From NCBI GenBank assembly GCA_947479755.1, contig CANKAM010000003.1, positions 32,001 to 96,000 on the forward strand: a stretch of 64,000 nucleotides of DNA. Reading direction: 5' to 3'. The notes beneath the pieces are model-generated. The model did no database searches. It had not been told where the DNA came from and saw only the letters and a program-made list of their open reading frames with translations. This document shows positions 44,542 to 53,152 of this stretch, piece after piece. Position numbers and translations under genes: made by a program. The stretch's first letter is position 1. The number at the start of each line of letters is the position of its first letter. Origin of the DNA: Bacteroidota bacterium (GTDB lineage Bacteria; Bacteroidota; Bacteroidia; SXHM01).

Positions 44542-44549
44542 TAACTTCG
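44542..44549 (+). promoter_or_regulatory. -7 box TAACTTCG before the S46 peptidase gene
   Basis: TAnnTTCG variant 42 bases before ATG 44592. The rest of the gap 44341-44591 shows nothing I can name. Confidence 0.4.
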
Positions 44550-44591
44550 CCACCCGAAAATTTTAAGCATTATAAAATAAAAAATCTCAAA

Positions 44592-46721
44592 ATGTTAAAA
44601 AACTTTATTCTTAAATCTGTTTTAGTTTCTCTTCTTTTCATTCGTTCCGTTTTCAGTTTTGCTGACGAAGGAATGTGGCTTCCCATTTATGCAGATGTCA
44701 TCAGCGGAAACATGCAAAAATTGGGATGCAAACTAAAACCTGAAGATATTTATAACATCAATCACTCAAGTCTAAAAGACGCCATTGTTCAGGTAGGCGA
44801 TTTTTGCTCGGGCGAAATTGTTTCAGACAAGGGTTTATTATTCACTAATCACCACTGCGGTTTTGATGCCATTGCTGGATTAAGCACACCTGAAAAAAAT
44901 CACTTGGTTGATGGCTTTTGGGCAACAACATTGAATGATGAATTGCCTGCACAAGGCTTAACGGTTTCTATTCTTGTTCATATGCAGGATGTAACTAAAC
45001 GAGTAAATGAAGCCGAAGATCAGGAGCTTGAAAAAGCTGTAATAGCTGGAGAAGCCGAAGAAGATGGTAAATTCACAGCAGGTGTATTTTCTATGTTTGA
45101 AGGCGCAGAACATTACCTTATGGTTTATCGCGTTTTCCGTGATATTCGTTTGGTTGGAACGCCTCCTGAAGTAGTGGGAAAATTTGGTGGCGATACCGAC
45201 AACTGGATGTGGCCTCGCCACACCTGCGATTTTTCTGTATTCCGCATTTATGCCGGAAAAGATAACGAACCAGCCGATTATTCGTCCGAAAATGTCCCTT
45301 ATAAACCCGCGCATTTTTTACCTGTTTCATTGAAAGGAATGAAAGAAGGTGATTTCACCATGACCTTTGGTTATCCCGGGCAAACAGACCGCTTTCTTGC
45401 TTCGCCAGCGATTGAACAACACATAAACAGCAACTACCCTTCGTATGTGAAAATTCTGGAGGCTCGTCTTGCGGTGATGAAAACAGAAATGGATGCAGAT
45501 CAAAAAACGAATCTTGCTATGGCGGCAGATTATGCATCATTAGCAAACTCTTGGAAATACTTTAAAGGTGTTGTTGAAGGGGCAGGTTCAACCGGTTTCA
45601 TAAATACAAAGCAAGAGCAGGAAAAAGCATTTACACAATGGGTAGAGCAGGATGAAACACGCAAAAAAGAATACGGCAATATTCTGACAGAATTTGATGC
45701 GCTCTATGAAAGCACAACAGAAATAAAAAAATTAGAGAAGTATATAAACGTTGCAGCCTTTGCCCCCGCATTTACGGGCTATGGATTTCAGTTTTACAGC
45801 CTGAGAGAATTACTTTCAAAAAAAGAAGATACCGCTCCTTTGGTTGAGCAAATTCAAGCTGCAACAGGAGAACAATTCAAAGAATATCTTGCTGCAACCG
45901 ATAAAAAAATGCTGGCGATGGCATTAAAATTAATGCACGATGATTTACCTGCAACTCAACAATTAAACATCTTCAATTCTAAAACATTTTTGAAGCTGAA
46001 AGATAAACCCGGCAAAAATGTTTACGATCAATATGCTGAGCTTATCGGGACAAAATCAATTTTTTTCAGCGATAAAAAAGCAAGGGCCTTTTTAAGTAAA
46101 CCATCATTGAAAAAACTTGATGCTGATGAAGGAATGAAATATATCCTGAGTGTTGTTGAACTCTATCAAATGAGCAATATGGAACTTTACCTTTTTGAGA
46201 TGCAAAACGAATCATTACAGAAAAATTATATCAAAGCACAACGCGAAATGTATCCCGAAAAATTCTTTTACCCTGATGCAAATTCATGTATGCGTTTGAG
46301 TTACGGACAAGTGAAACCATATACAACCCGCGATAAAGAATTCAAAACTTTTTACACACATCATTACCAAATCCTGGAAAAAGAAAAACCCGGAGATCCG
46401 GAGTTTGATGTACCAAAAAAATTGCACGATTTACTGGTTGGTAAAGATTTCGGGCAGTATTCTAAAAACGATACGCTGAATATCTGCCTCATCAGCGGCA
46501 ACGATATAACAGGAGGAAACAGCGGAAGCCCGCTAATTGACGGAGAAGGCAACCTTGTAGGAATTGCTTTTGACGGCAATTGGGAGTCGATGATCTCTGA
46601 CTTGTATTATGACCCGAATTATGCACGCACCATTAGCGTTGATATACGCTATGTGCTGTTTATGATTGATAAGTTCGGTGGCTGTAAACGCCTAATAGAC
46701 GAACTTGTAATAAAAAGCTAA
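44592..46721 (+). CDS. S46 family dipeptidyl-peptidase (DPP7-like)
   Basis: I start this 709-residue protein at ATG 44592, giving a signal peptide ending SVFSFA and the family start DEGMWLP. The catalytic triad is visible: His in FTNHHCGFDAI, Asp in GGDTDNWMWPRHTCDFSVFR, Ser in GGNSGSPLID. S46 enzymes remove dipeptides in the periplasm and feed amino-acid uptake. The substrate-pocket residue after GIAFD is Gly (FDGNWES), as in DPP7 with hydrophobic P1, whereas DPP11 has Arg. The gene converges on the lipoprotein operon with a three-base gap. Confidence 0.92.
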   Translation: MLKNFILKSVLVSLLFIRSVFSFADEGMWLPIYADVISGNMQKLGCKLKPEDIYNINHSSLKDAIVQVGDFCSGEIVSDKGLLFTNHHCGFDAIAGLSTPEKNHLVDGFWATTLNDELPAQGLTVSILVHMQDVTKRVNEAEDQELEKAVIAGEAEEDGKFTAGVFSMFEGAEHYLMVYRVFRDIRLVGTPPEVVGKFGGDTDNWMWPRHTCDFSVFRIYAGKDNEPADYSSENVPYKPAHFLPVSLKGMKEGDFTMTFGYPGQTDRFLASPAIEQHINSNYPSYVKILEARLAVMKTEMDADQKTNLAMAADYASLANSWKYFKGVVEGAGSTGFINTKQEQEKAFTQWVEQDETRKKEYGNILTEFDALYESTTEIKKLEKYINVAAFAPAFTGYGFQFYSLRELLSKKEDTAPLVEQIQAATGEQFKEYLAATDKKMLAMALKLMHDDLPATQQLNIFNSKTFLKLKDKPGKNVYDQYAELIGTKSIFFSDKKARAFLSKPSLKKLDADEGMKYILSVVELYQMSNMELYLFEMQNESLQKNYIKAQREMYPEKFFYPDANSCMRLSYGQVKPYTTRDKEFKTFYTHHYQILEKEKPGDPEFDVPKKLHDLLVGKDFGQYSKNDTLNICLISGNDITGGNSGSPLIDGEGNLVGIAFDGNWESMISDLYYDPNYARTISVDIRYVLFMIDKFGGCKRLIDELVIKS

Positions 46722-46724
46722 ACG

Positions 46725-47171
46725 TTACTGGGTAACCGTTACGGGAGAAGTAACAACAGTATTGCTCTGATTTCCTGCGCGGTCTTTTACGTAAATACTA
46801 TAGGAAAAAGTCTGCGAAGCTGATCCATCAATAATTGCTGTATTTGCAAGTGTAACATTCAGATTGCCTTCAATGATTATGCTTGAATTATCAGGCGCTA
46901 ATTGCGGAATACGGAATTTGTAAATGACATTATTACGACTGTCTGCAAGAAAGAAATTATCGGCACCGGAAGTATTTTCTCCTAAGTCACCATCCCCATC
47001 ACGGTATTTAATGGTGAACACCAGCGAATCGGCATATTCCTGAACGTTACCAGGAGTAACACTAATAAATTCAATCTCCGGAATTGGCCCGATTTCTTCT
47101 GCCTTTTTGCAGGACACAATTGCAAGAGAAACAAAAAACAGAGCGCTTAAACTTTTCATTATCATCATCAA
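46725..47171 (-). CDS. Lipoprotein, last gene of the DUF1501 operon
   Basis: A 148-residue lipoprotein; the true start may be the fifth Met (MKSLSALFF). The lipobox is AIVSCKK, and a single beta-sandwich follows (VFTIKYRDGDGDLGENT), with a closing SYSIYVKDRAGNQSNTV. The Asp-Gly-Asp-Gly-Asp stretch looks like a Ca2+ site. Function not known. It is six bases behind the cytochrome-like gene. Confidence 0.75.
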   Translation of the reverse strand: MMMIMKSLSALFFVSLAIVSCKKAEEIGPIPEIEFISVTPGNVQEYADSLVFTIKYRDGDGDLGENTSGADNFFLADSRNNVIYKFRIPQLAPDNSSIIIEGNLNVTLANTAIIDGSASQTFSYSIYVKDRAGNQSNTVVTSPVTVTQ

Positions 47172-47177
47172 AAAACT

Positions 47178-48146
47178 TTATTGAGTTACATAAAACGAGA
47201 AAAATGTTTTATACTGAATAATTGATTCGTTACGTGGGAATTGTGTATTTTGCTGATGATCACCGTCATTTACAAAATACCTAAAAAACACAGTAGTGTC
47301 CGTGACAAAATCGGCTGAATTTATTAATGCTATATAGAAATCATCTCCATCGTTGTTGATGTAAGTTGCAGTGTATTCGCGGTATCCGGGAGCAGAGGGC
47401 GAAAAGTTATCAGGCTCATAGCTCATTTTAAACTTATTGTATTGCAGATTTGGTCCGGCTGTACTGTCGTCAGAAACCTGAATGGCTAAATAAAATGATG
47501 TGTTATCACTAATAATAAACGGGTTGTAATACACGCCATCAATTCTGTTGTTTGAATAAATGGAGTCGTATGTGGTATTAATCGCAATGTAGAGACCAAT
47601 GGAAGGTTCCTGGTTAGGGAAGGAGGGAAGTTGTCCGAAAATATCCCGGGCTCCATTGTCAATCCATGCGGCGATGCTACTGATGTGGTTACTTTGCAGC
47701 GGTATACCAATATTATCCTGAGGCATACGGTCGTCCTGATTTACAAAACAGCAGTTTGTTAAACGTTCGTACAAAACAGATTCGTCTTTGTTAAACGGAA
47801 CCACGCGAAACTGGAATGTACTATCAGCATTGTTCTTAATAATCGGATGGTAAACCAATGTTGAGTATGAACTCTGCAAGGTGCGGAAATCTGGTTCAAA
47901 ATGACCGTCATGGCAACCGGGAACAGCACAACGTGTCGCAAAAATATTGCGATGCAGTGCTACAAATGATGTGGGATCAACGGTATCTACAGGCGCTGGA
48001 ATAGTTGGATAATCAATATCATTATATGGGTTTGGGGGCTCTGGTGTATCTTTGTAACAACCCGTTATTGCAATGGCAATCATAAACAAGGGGAAGATTG
48101 CCGGTAATACGTTTTTTATCAATTTCATAAGGACTGTATTATTCAT
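47178..48146 (-). CDS. Lipoprotein with c-type-cytochrome-like CX4CH motif
   Basis: The 322-residue protein (likely start MKLIKNVLPA, lipobox ITGCYK) carries a heme-c-like motif CAVPGCHDG near 73-81 with four residues between the cysteines instead of two. About 60 residues later comes RMPQDN and then SSIAAWIDNGA, the closing pattern of planctomycete-type cytochromes, with Met as possible sixth ligand. The C-terminal half is beta-rich. It lies between the DUF1501 gene and a small lipoprotein gene. Confidence 0.75.
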   Translation of the reverse strand: MNNTVLMKLIKNVLPAIFPLFMIAIAITGCYKDTPEPPNPYNDIDYPTIPAPVDTVDPTSFVALHRNIFATRCAVPGCHDGHFEPDFRTLQSSYSTLVYHPIIKNNADSTFQFRVVPFNKDESVLYERLTNCCFVNQDDRMPQDNIGIPLQSNHISSIAAWIDNGARDIFGQLPSFPNQEPSIGLYIAINTTYDSIYSNNRIDGVYYNPFIISDNTSFYLAIQVSDDSTAGPNLQYNKFKMSYEPDNFSPSAPGYREYTATYINNDGDDFYIALINSADFVTDTTVFFRYFVNDGDHQQNTQFPRNESIIQYKTFFSFYVTQ

Positions 48147-48149
48147 TGA

Positions 48150-49454
48150 TTATACAAATGCCTGATCAAGAGGTGTTCCGGAAAGCATTCCGCCCGGAAT
48201 GTCGTTATAGAAACCAAGGATTTTTGCAATGGTTGGAACGGTATCAATACTTTCTCCGGTAACGGTTGAAACAACCTGATTCTGTATTACTTTATCAGGC
48301 GGACCAACAACAAGGCAGAAAATCTGTCTTGAAACTTCATCGCTAGTATGGTCGAGTGCATATTTTCCATACATATCAACAATGGTGTTGGGGTTTTCAT
48401 TTCTTCCGTGTTCGGGAACTGCAATCAGAATGGTATCGTTAGCCATGCCAGGGGTTGCCTGAATGGTCTGCCACAAGTGCCAAAGCGCATAATCTGCCTT
48501 GCGGATGTTGTTGCAATAACTTGTGAAATTTGCGTGGCAAACATCAATATCCTGCATATTAACAACGGTTAACTCGGGTTTGAACTGTTTAATAATTTCT
48601 TCTGCAAAAAATACGTTATACATATCGCTATTCATGCTTGCGCCCACACCCCAAGGATTGTCGTATTGTCCGGCAACAGCTTCGTCAAATGAGTTGTTGA
48701 TATAGGTTTCTATCAGCGCGGCTTCTTCTTCTGTATTGGTAACACCTGCATCACCCGAAGTGGTGTTGCGCGAAAAATTATCGTCCATAAACTGTCGCAA
48801 GCCTTTCACTTTTTCGTTTTCAAGTGTTGTGAAACCTTTCGGGTCGCCCAGCGCATTGTATCCTGGAATAGAAATAATAGAACCGGGCTGTATAAAGTTT
48901 GCGCCATACTGGGCACCATAGCCCGGGTAGTTACTGAAATTCAATGCAGGATATGGTCCCAGCGCGTTTGAAATCCACCAGGCGTTTAAGGCACTCATGG
49001 AGGGTGAATTGTGTTTGCGGTAATATTCGAACAGGGTAGGAGTAGCAGGACGTTGTTTTAAATTGATATCTGCTAAATTATATTGCCCTGTAATTGCTGT
49101 GGAATGTCCGCTGAAGTGACCGGTTGGGCCTTGTGCAAAACGAAACTCTTTAAACAAGGTGCCTTGTTGTTGTAGTCTTTGTCCTGTGGGAGTTGGCAGT
49201 GCATCCATACCACCGATGATTTGCGGATTGATACCTTCATTACCCGTTAAGGTAAAGGGCATCAGGTTGCCTTCAGCTTTGTGCATTGATTCGAAATTGC
49301 GCACACCGCCTGCAAACAGGCAAAGCACAACGTGATTGGCAATTCGGTTTCCTGAAGCGGCAAACAATCTGCCGGAGGGCAGGATATAGGGTGCAGCAAA
49401 TGCACCTGCTGTTGCCAGTGCTGCTTTTTTAATAAATCCTCTGCGTTGCATCAT
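48150..49454 (-). CDS. DUF1501 family protein, Tat-exported
   Basis: A 434-residue member of the sulfatase-like DUF1501 family. The start MMQRRGFIKKAALATAG is a twin-arginine signal, and the tatC gene is in this window. The protein keeps AVPEHGRNENPNT and FCLVVGP but I cannot assign a substrate. In planctomycetes DUF1501 genes travel with DUF1549/DUF1553 and cytochrome-like domains; here they travel with lipoproteins. Gaps to neighbours are one and three bases. Confidence 0.88.
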   Translation of the reverse strand: MMQRRGFIKKAALATAGAFAAPYILPSGRLFAASGNRIANHVVLCLFAGGVRNFESMHKAEGNLMPFTLTGNEGINPQIIGGMDALPTPTGQRLQQQGTLFKEFRFAQGPTGHFSGHSTAITGQYNLADINLKQRPATPTLFEYYRKHNSPSMSALNAWWISNALGPYPALNFSNYPGYGAQYGANFIQPGSIISIPGYNALGDPKGFTTLENEKVKGLRQFMDDNFSRNTTSGDAGVTNTEEEAALIETYINNSFDEAVAGQYDNPWGVGASMNSDMYNVFFAEEIIKQFKPELTVVNMQDIDVCHANFTSYCNNIRKADYALWHLWQTIQATPGMANDTILIAVPEHGRNENPNTIVDMYGKYALDHTSDEVSRQIFCLVVGPPDKVIQNQVVSTVTGESIDTVPTIAKILGFYNDIPGGMLSGTPLDQAFV

Positions 49455-49455
49455 G

Positions 49456-49959
49456 TTAGTAATATCTGTATTCGTTTGAAGTCATCATGGCGAAGTAAAT
49501 AAGCTCGGGCGTGATGCTGTTGTCTCCTGCAGTTTCGTTTTCAATGTGCCAGAGCTCAAACTCGTTGGGCAGGCGATTAAAAAATTTCACGTAGCTGTCT
49601 TTGATGAATTGTTCCACATCTGCATTCATTTCTGATTGCGAAGGAATATCAACTCCGCCATCGTTCAGGAAGTTTTTGATGATCATTTGCTCCACCATAC
49701 GCTGGTCGCCAAAAGCTGCATAAGCGGTTTGTAATTCTACCAATTGGGTTTGCGAAATATTGGCTCCGAACAAATCGCTGTAGGCAATGGAAATAAAGGT
49801 AAACGTTGATTTTACGTTGGGTTTGTTGGCATCCGGCTTTTGAATGTCAACATCTGTAACACCGTAAATAAAATCGGTGTCTTTTTTACACGATGACAAT
49901 ACTGAAACCAACAGTAACGGAAGTATCCAACAGTTTTTATAATTTATTTTCATTGTCAA
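49456..49959 (-). CDS. Lipoprotein of the DUF1501 operon
   Basis: A 167-residue lipoprotein (lipobox VLSSCKK). The remainder is helical with FFNRLPNEFELWHIENE, which resembles the repeated LGRKPSDSE-type helix pair of its neighbour and of DUF1549-like proteins. Role unknown; it probably complexes with the neighbouring products outside the inner membrane. Confidence 0.72.
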   Translation of the reverse strand: MTMKINYKNCWILPLLLVSVLSSCKKDTDFIYGVTDVDIQKPDANKPNVKSTFTFISIAYSDLFGANISQTQLVELQTAYAAFGDQRMVEQMIIKNFLNDGGVDIPSQSEMNADVEQFIKDSYVKFFNRLPNEFELWHIENETAGDNSITPELIYFAMMTSNEYRYY

Positions 49960-49962
49960 TTT

Positions 49963-50844
49963 TTAATTGATTCCAACGTATTCATCTGTGGTTAATACTT
50001 TTTTAAGCAAGCCTTTATAGTCATCTGTGTTTTTATAATAGGTGCTATAAAGTGCTGACTCTTCTGAGGTGGGCTGACGGAAAAGATAAGCGTTGTAAAC
50101 TATTTTCACCTGTCCTCCATAATAGTCTTCAGAACCAAAAAGGATGTCCAGGAAATCATCTTTGCTGGTTCCAATCTGGAAAAATAAAACTCCACTTAAA
50201 CCATCCACAATATTATTGGCTTCTGCAAGTTCAGCATCGGTGGGGTAGCGAGAAAAAAAGTGCTCAAACGATGAGATAACAAAATTTTCGGTGCCCATAT
50301 TCAGTTCGTCATAGAATGAATTATCAATCATTATGCGGTGCATCTGGGCAACAGTAATATTGCCGGCAACAAGATTAGGGTATACACCTCTTAATGTCTC
50401 AAGCCTTGCTATTTCGTAATTAAGCCGATCAATGTATTGGGAGTATTGAGGCTGTGTAAGAAAGTATTGATACAGCATAATATCCTGCGTTATTTGTGCT
50501 GTATCAAAATTAACCAGCAGGTAGGTGTAATAATTTTTATACAGATTTTCGTAATACTCCGGCTTGTCTAAAACTGTTTGAATAAATGATTCGCGACTTG
50601 CTTGCGACAGCGCTGAACTTTCGAGCAAGGTAACTCCTTCTGCCTTTTCGCTGTCGCTGGGTTTGCGACCGAGCACACTGATGTAGGCTTTGTTTACATA
50701 GGTTTCAATGACTATGCTTGACAGTGTGCTGTCGGGAGGGGGAACATTTCCGGGAATTAAAACTTCTTCGTGTTTGGTGCACGAAGAAAGTATTGCCAAT
50801 ATTAAAACAAGCGGCAACCAAAGGGCTTTATTGAGCATGTTCAA
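49963..50844 (-). CDS. Lipoprotein, first gene of the DUF1501 operon (DUF1549-like)
   Basis: A 293-residue lipoprotein (lipobox AILSSCTK) made of helices. YVNKAYISVLGRKPSDSEK recalls the start of planctomycete DUF1549 domains, and the later ASREIF-type pattern HFFSRYPTDAELAEANNIV repeats it. It leads a run of five genes with gaps of 1-6 bases. Precise function unknown. Confidence 0.74.
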   Translation of the reverse strand: MNMLNKALWLPLVLILAILSSCTKHEEVLIPGNVPPPDSTLSSIVIETYVNKAYISVLGRKPSDSEKAEGVTLLESSALSQASRESFIQTVLDKPEYYENLYKNYYTYLLVNFDTAQITQDIMLYQYFLTQPQYSQYIDRLNYEIARLETLRGVYPNLVAGNITVAQMHRIMIDNSFYDELNMGTENFVISSFEHFFSRYPTDAELAEANNIVDGLSGVLFFQIGTSKDDFLDILFGSEDYYGGQVKIVYNAYLFRQPTSEESALYSTYYKNTDDYKGLLKKVLTTDEYVGIN

Positions 50845-50931
50845 TTTTTTTATTGCGTAAAAATAAAAGAATTTTCTATAAATAAAATGTTCGCCCTGCT
50901 AATTTAAAGAAGGTTTAATATCTTATTAAGA

Positions 50932-50955
50932 CCCTTCGACTTCGCTCAGGATGAC
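50932..50955. repeat. REP-like element CCCTTCGACTTCGCTCAGG
   Basis: The same family as 12448-12471; lies between the divergent ends of two minus-strand genes. Confidence 0.7.
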
Positions 50956-50961
50956 GAAAGC

Positions 50962-52329
50962 CTACTTGCTCATCTCCGCAAAGTTTTTGAAAAAATGCGG
51001 AATGGTTTCAATGCCTTTGAGGTAGTTGAAAATGCCGTAGTGTTCGTTGGGCGAGTGGATGGCATCTGAATCTAAACCGAAACCAAACAACACCGTTTTC
51101 AGGCCCAACTCTTTTTCAAACAGGGCAACAATAGGAATGCTGCCGCCCGAACGCTGCGGAATTGGTTTTTTGCCGAAGGTGGTTTGCATGGCTTTGTCTG
51201 CAGCTTTGTAGGCGATTGAATCGGTGGGCGTAACCGCAGCTTCACCACCGTGGTGCGCGATAACTTTTACCTTCACCGACTTGGGTGCAATGGAAATAAA
51301 ATGTTTGGTAAACAACGCTGTTATTTCATCTGGTGTTTGGTTGGGCACCAAACGCATGGAGATTTTTGCTGATGCTTTTGATGCAATAACTGTTTTCGCG
51401 CCTTCCCCTTGGTAGCCGCCCCAGATACCGTTTACATCCAATGTAGGACGGATGGAAACCCGCTCGTTGGTGCTGTAATCCGTTTCACCATGTATGTCTG
51501 AAAGGTCGAGGTGTTTTTTGTATTCATCCAGGCTGAAGGGCGCTTTCGCCATTTCGGCACGTTCTTCGGTGCTTAGTATTTCAACGTTGTCGTAAAATCC
51601 GGGGAGGGTAATTTTATTGTCTTTATCGTGCAGAGATGCGATCATTTCGCAGAGGATATTGATAGGGTTTGCTACCGCACCGCCATAAATTCCTGAGTGC
51701 AAATCGCGGTTTGGACCTGTAATTTCCACTTCCATGTAACTCAACCCGCGCAGGCCAACGGTGATGGAAGGAATATCATTGGCGATCATTCCCGTGTCGG
51801 AAATCAAGACCACATCGGCCTTCAGACGCTCTTTGTTGGCTTTTACAAATGTTCCCAGGTTATCGCTGCCTACTTCTTCCTCACCTTCAATCATGAACTT
51901 AATGTTACAGGGCAGGGTGTTGGTTTTCATCATCAGCTCAAATGCTTTCACGTGCATGTACATTTGTCCTTTGTCATCGCAGGCGCCACGGGCATAAATT
52001 TTTTCGTCTTTAATAACGGGCTCAAACGGTGGTGAGGCCCACAAATCCAACGGATCGGGAGGCTGCACATCGTAGTGGCCATAAACCAACACAGTAGGGG
52101 AGGAGGGAGAGATTATTTTTTCGCCATATACCACGGGATAGCCCTTGGTCTGACAGATTTCTACGTTATCGGCACCGGCTTCAGCAAGGCGCTTTTTTAC
52201 CTCATCGGCAGTTTTGAAAACGCTTTGTTTATAGTTGGGGTCGGCACTGATGGAGGGGATTCTTAATAGTTCAATCAGTTCGTTGATGAAACGGTCTTTG
52301 TTTTCGGTGATGTAGTTTTGGATGGTCAT
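50962..52329 (-). CDS. M20 family metallopeptidase (dipeptidase)
   Basis: A 455-residue zinc peptidase. The metal residues are in VYGHYDVQPPDP, the catalytic base and metal Glu are in EGEEEVGSDN, and ligands follow in SDTGM and near the C-terminus (DSDAIHSPNEH). A dimerisation (lid) domain sits between. It resembles cytosolic dipeptidases of the M20A/F group. Its product may handle dipeptides supplied by the S46 enzyme, which is inference. Confidence 0.92.
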   Translation of the reverse strand: MTIQNYITENKDRFINELIELLRIPSISADPNYKQSVFKTADEVKKRLAEAGADNVEICQTKGYPVVYGEKIISPSSPTVLVYGHYDVQPPDPLDLWASPPFEPVIKDEKIYARGACDDKGQMYMHVKAFELMMKTNTLPCNIKFMIEGEEEVGSDNLGTFVKANKERLKADVVLISDTGMIANDIPSITVGLRGLSYMEVEITGPNRDLHSGIYGGAVANPINILCEMIASLHDKDNKITLPGFYDNVEILSTEERAEMAKAPFSLDEYKKHLDLSDIHGETDYSTNERVSIRPTLDVNGIWGGYQGEGAKTVIASKASAKISMRLVPNQTPDEITALFTKHFISIAPKSVKVKVIAHHGGEAAVTPTDSIAYKAADKAMQTTFGKKPIPQRSGGSIPIVALFEKELGLKTVLFGFGLDSDAIHSPNEHYGIFNYLKGIETIPHFFKNFAEMSK

Positions 52330-52350
52330 GTTTTGGGGTTCTTGAGGGGG

Positions 52351-52358
52351 CGAAAGTA
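52351..52358 (-). promoter_or_regulatory. -7 box TACTTTCG before the M20 gene
   Basis: TAnnTTCG variant on the minus strand, 21 bases before the ATG. Confidence 0.45.
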
Positions 52359-52463
52359 GGGGAATTTACAACTAAAAACAGCATAGTGAAGTCTTGTTTT
52401 ATTCTCAAAACAGATTTATATCATCTAATCCTTAATCTTTTTAGGAAATGCAGCGGATTTTAC

Positions 52464-52471
52464 TACTTTCG
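52464..52471 (+). promoter_or_regulatory. -7 box TACTTTCG before the caspase-like gene
   Basis: TAnnTTCG variant 20 bases before the ATG at 52492. Confidence 0.45.
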
Positions 52472-52491
52472 CAATCTGTTTTTTTGCACCC

Positions 52492-53073
52492 ATGGCAAAC
52501 GTAATTACCAAAAGCTACAAGAAGGATATTTTTTGCATTGAAGGGCATTGGGAAAAAGACATGCGCAAAACCGACAGCATTCAGCCCGCACTGAAATTGC
52601 TGAACCTGAACATGGACGTAAAATTTTATTACCAGCGCAGCGCAACGCTGGAAGAAATTGCACACGTAAGTTTAGAATACAGCAAAAAAAAATACAACAA
52701 ATACATCATTTACTACTACGCTTTTCACGGACTGCCCAACAGCATTCAGGTAGGAAATAAACACATCAATCTAGAAGAGCTCGCAGAAAGATTAGAGGGA
52801 AAATTAGCAGGAAAAATAATTCACTTCGGTTGCTGCCAAACGTTGGGAATTAACAAACGCAGACTCAACAATTTTTTAAATAAAACAGGAGCACTTGCTA
52901 TTTCGGGCTACACCAAAGACATCGATTTCCTAAGAAGCACTACGCTGGATATTCTCTATTTCCACACCTGCCAGTTCTGGCAAGACATCCGCAAAATAGA
53001 AAGCGAAATGAACAAACTCTATCGACAGATGTCGAAAGATTTAGGTTTCAGGATTGTTTACCGCACGCAGTAA
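52492..53073 (+). CDS. Small caspase/CHAT-like protein (proposed)
   Basis: A 193-residue cytoplasmic protein. A strand ending in HG (KYIIYYYAFHGL, His about 79) is followed some 35 residues later by a strand ending in Cys (KIIHFGCCQTLG, Cys about 115/116), then by ALAISGYTKDIDF. This strand-His...strand-Cys...Gly-Tyr order is the pattern of caspase-like peptidases, including CHAT domains. The family is not characterised as far as I know. The gene stands alone; no effector such as a gasdermin is seen nearby. Confidence 0.6.
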   Translation: MANVITKSYKKDIFCIEGHWEKDMRKTDSIQPALKLLNLNMDVKFYYQRSATLEEIAHVSLEYSKKKYNKYIIYYYAFHGLPNSIQVGNKHINLEELAERLEGKLAGKIIHFGCCQTLGINKRRLNNFLNKTGALAISGYTKDIDFLRSTTLDILYFHTCQFWQDIRKIESEMNKLYRQMSKDLGFRIVYRTQ

Positions 53074-53089
53074 TTTATTCGTCATGCTG

Positions 53090-53141
53090 AACTTGTTTCA
53101 GCATCTCTGTATCAAGACCCTGAAATAAATTCAGGGTGACG
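53090..53141. repeat. Palindromic intergenic element CGTCATGCTGAA...TTCAGGGTGACG
   Basis: Outer arms CGTCATGCTGAA and TTCAGGGTGACG are inverted copies with two mismatches; a TTTCAGCATCTC stretch in between pairs with the left arm. It separates two convergent genes and may end both messages. Confidence 0.75.
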
Positions 53142-53152
53142 TATTACCTCAA

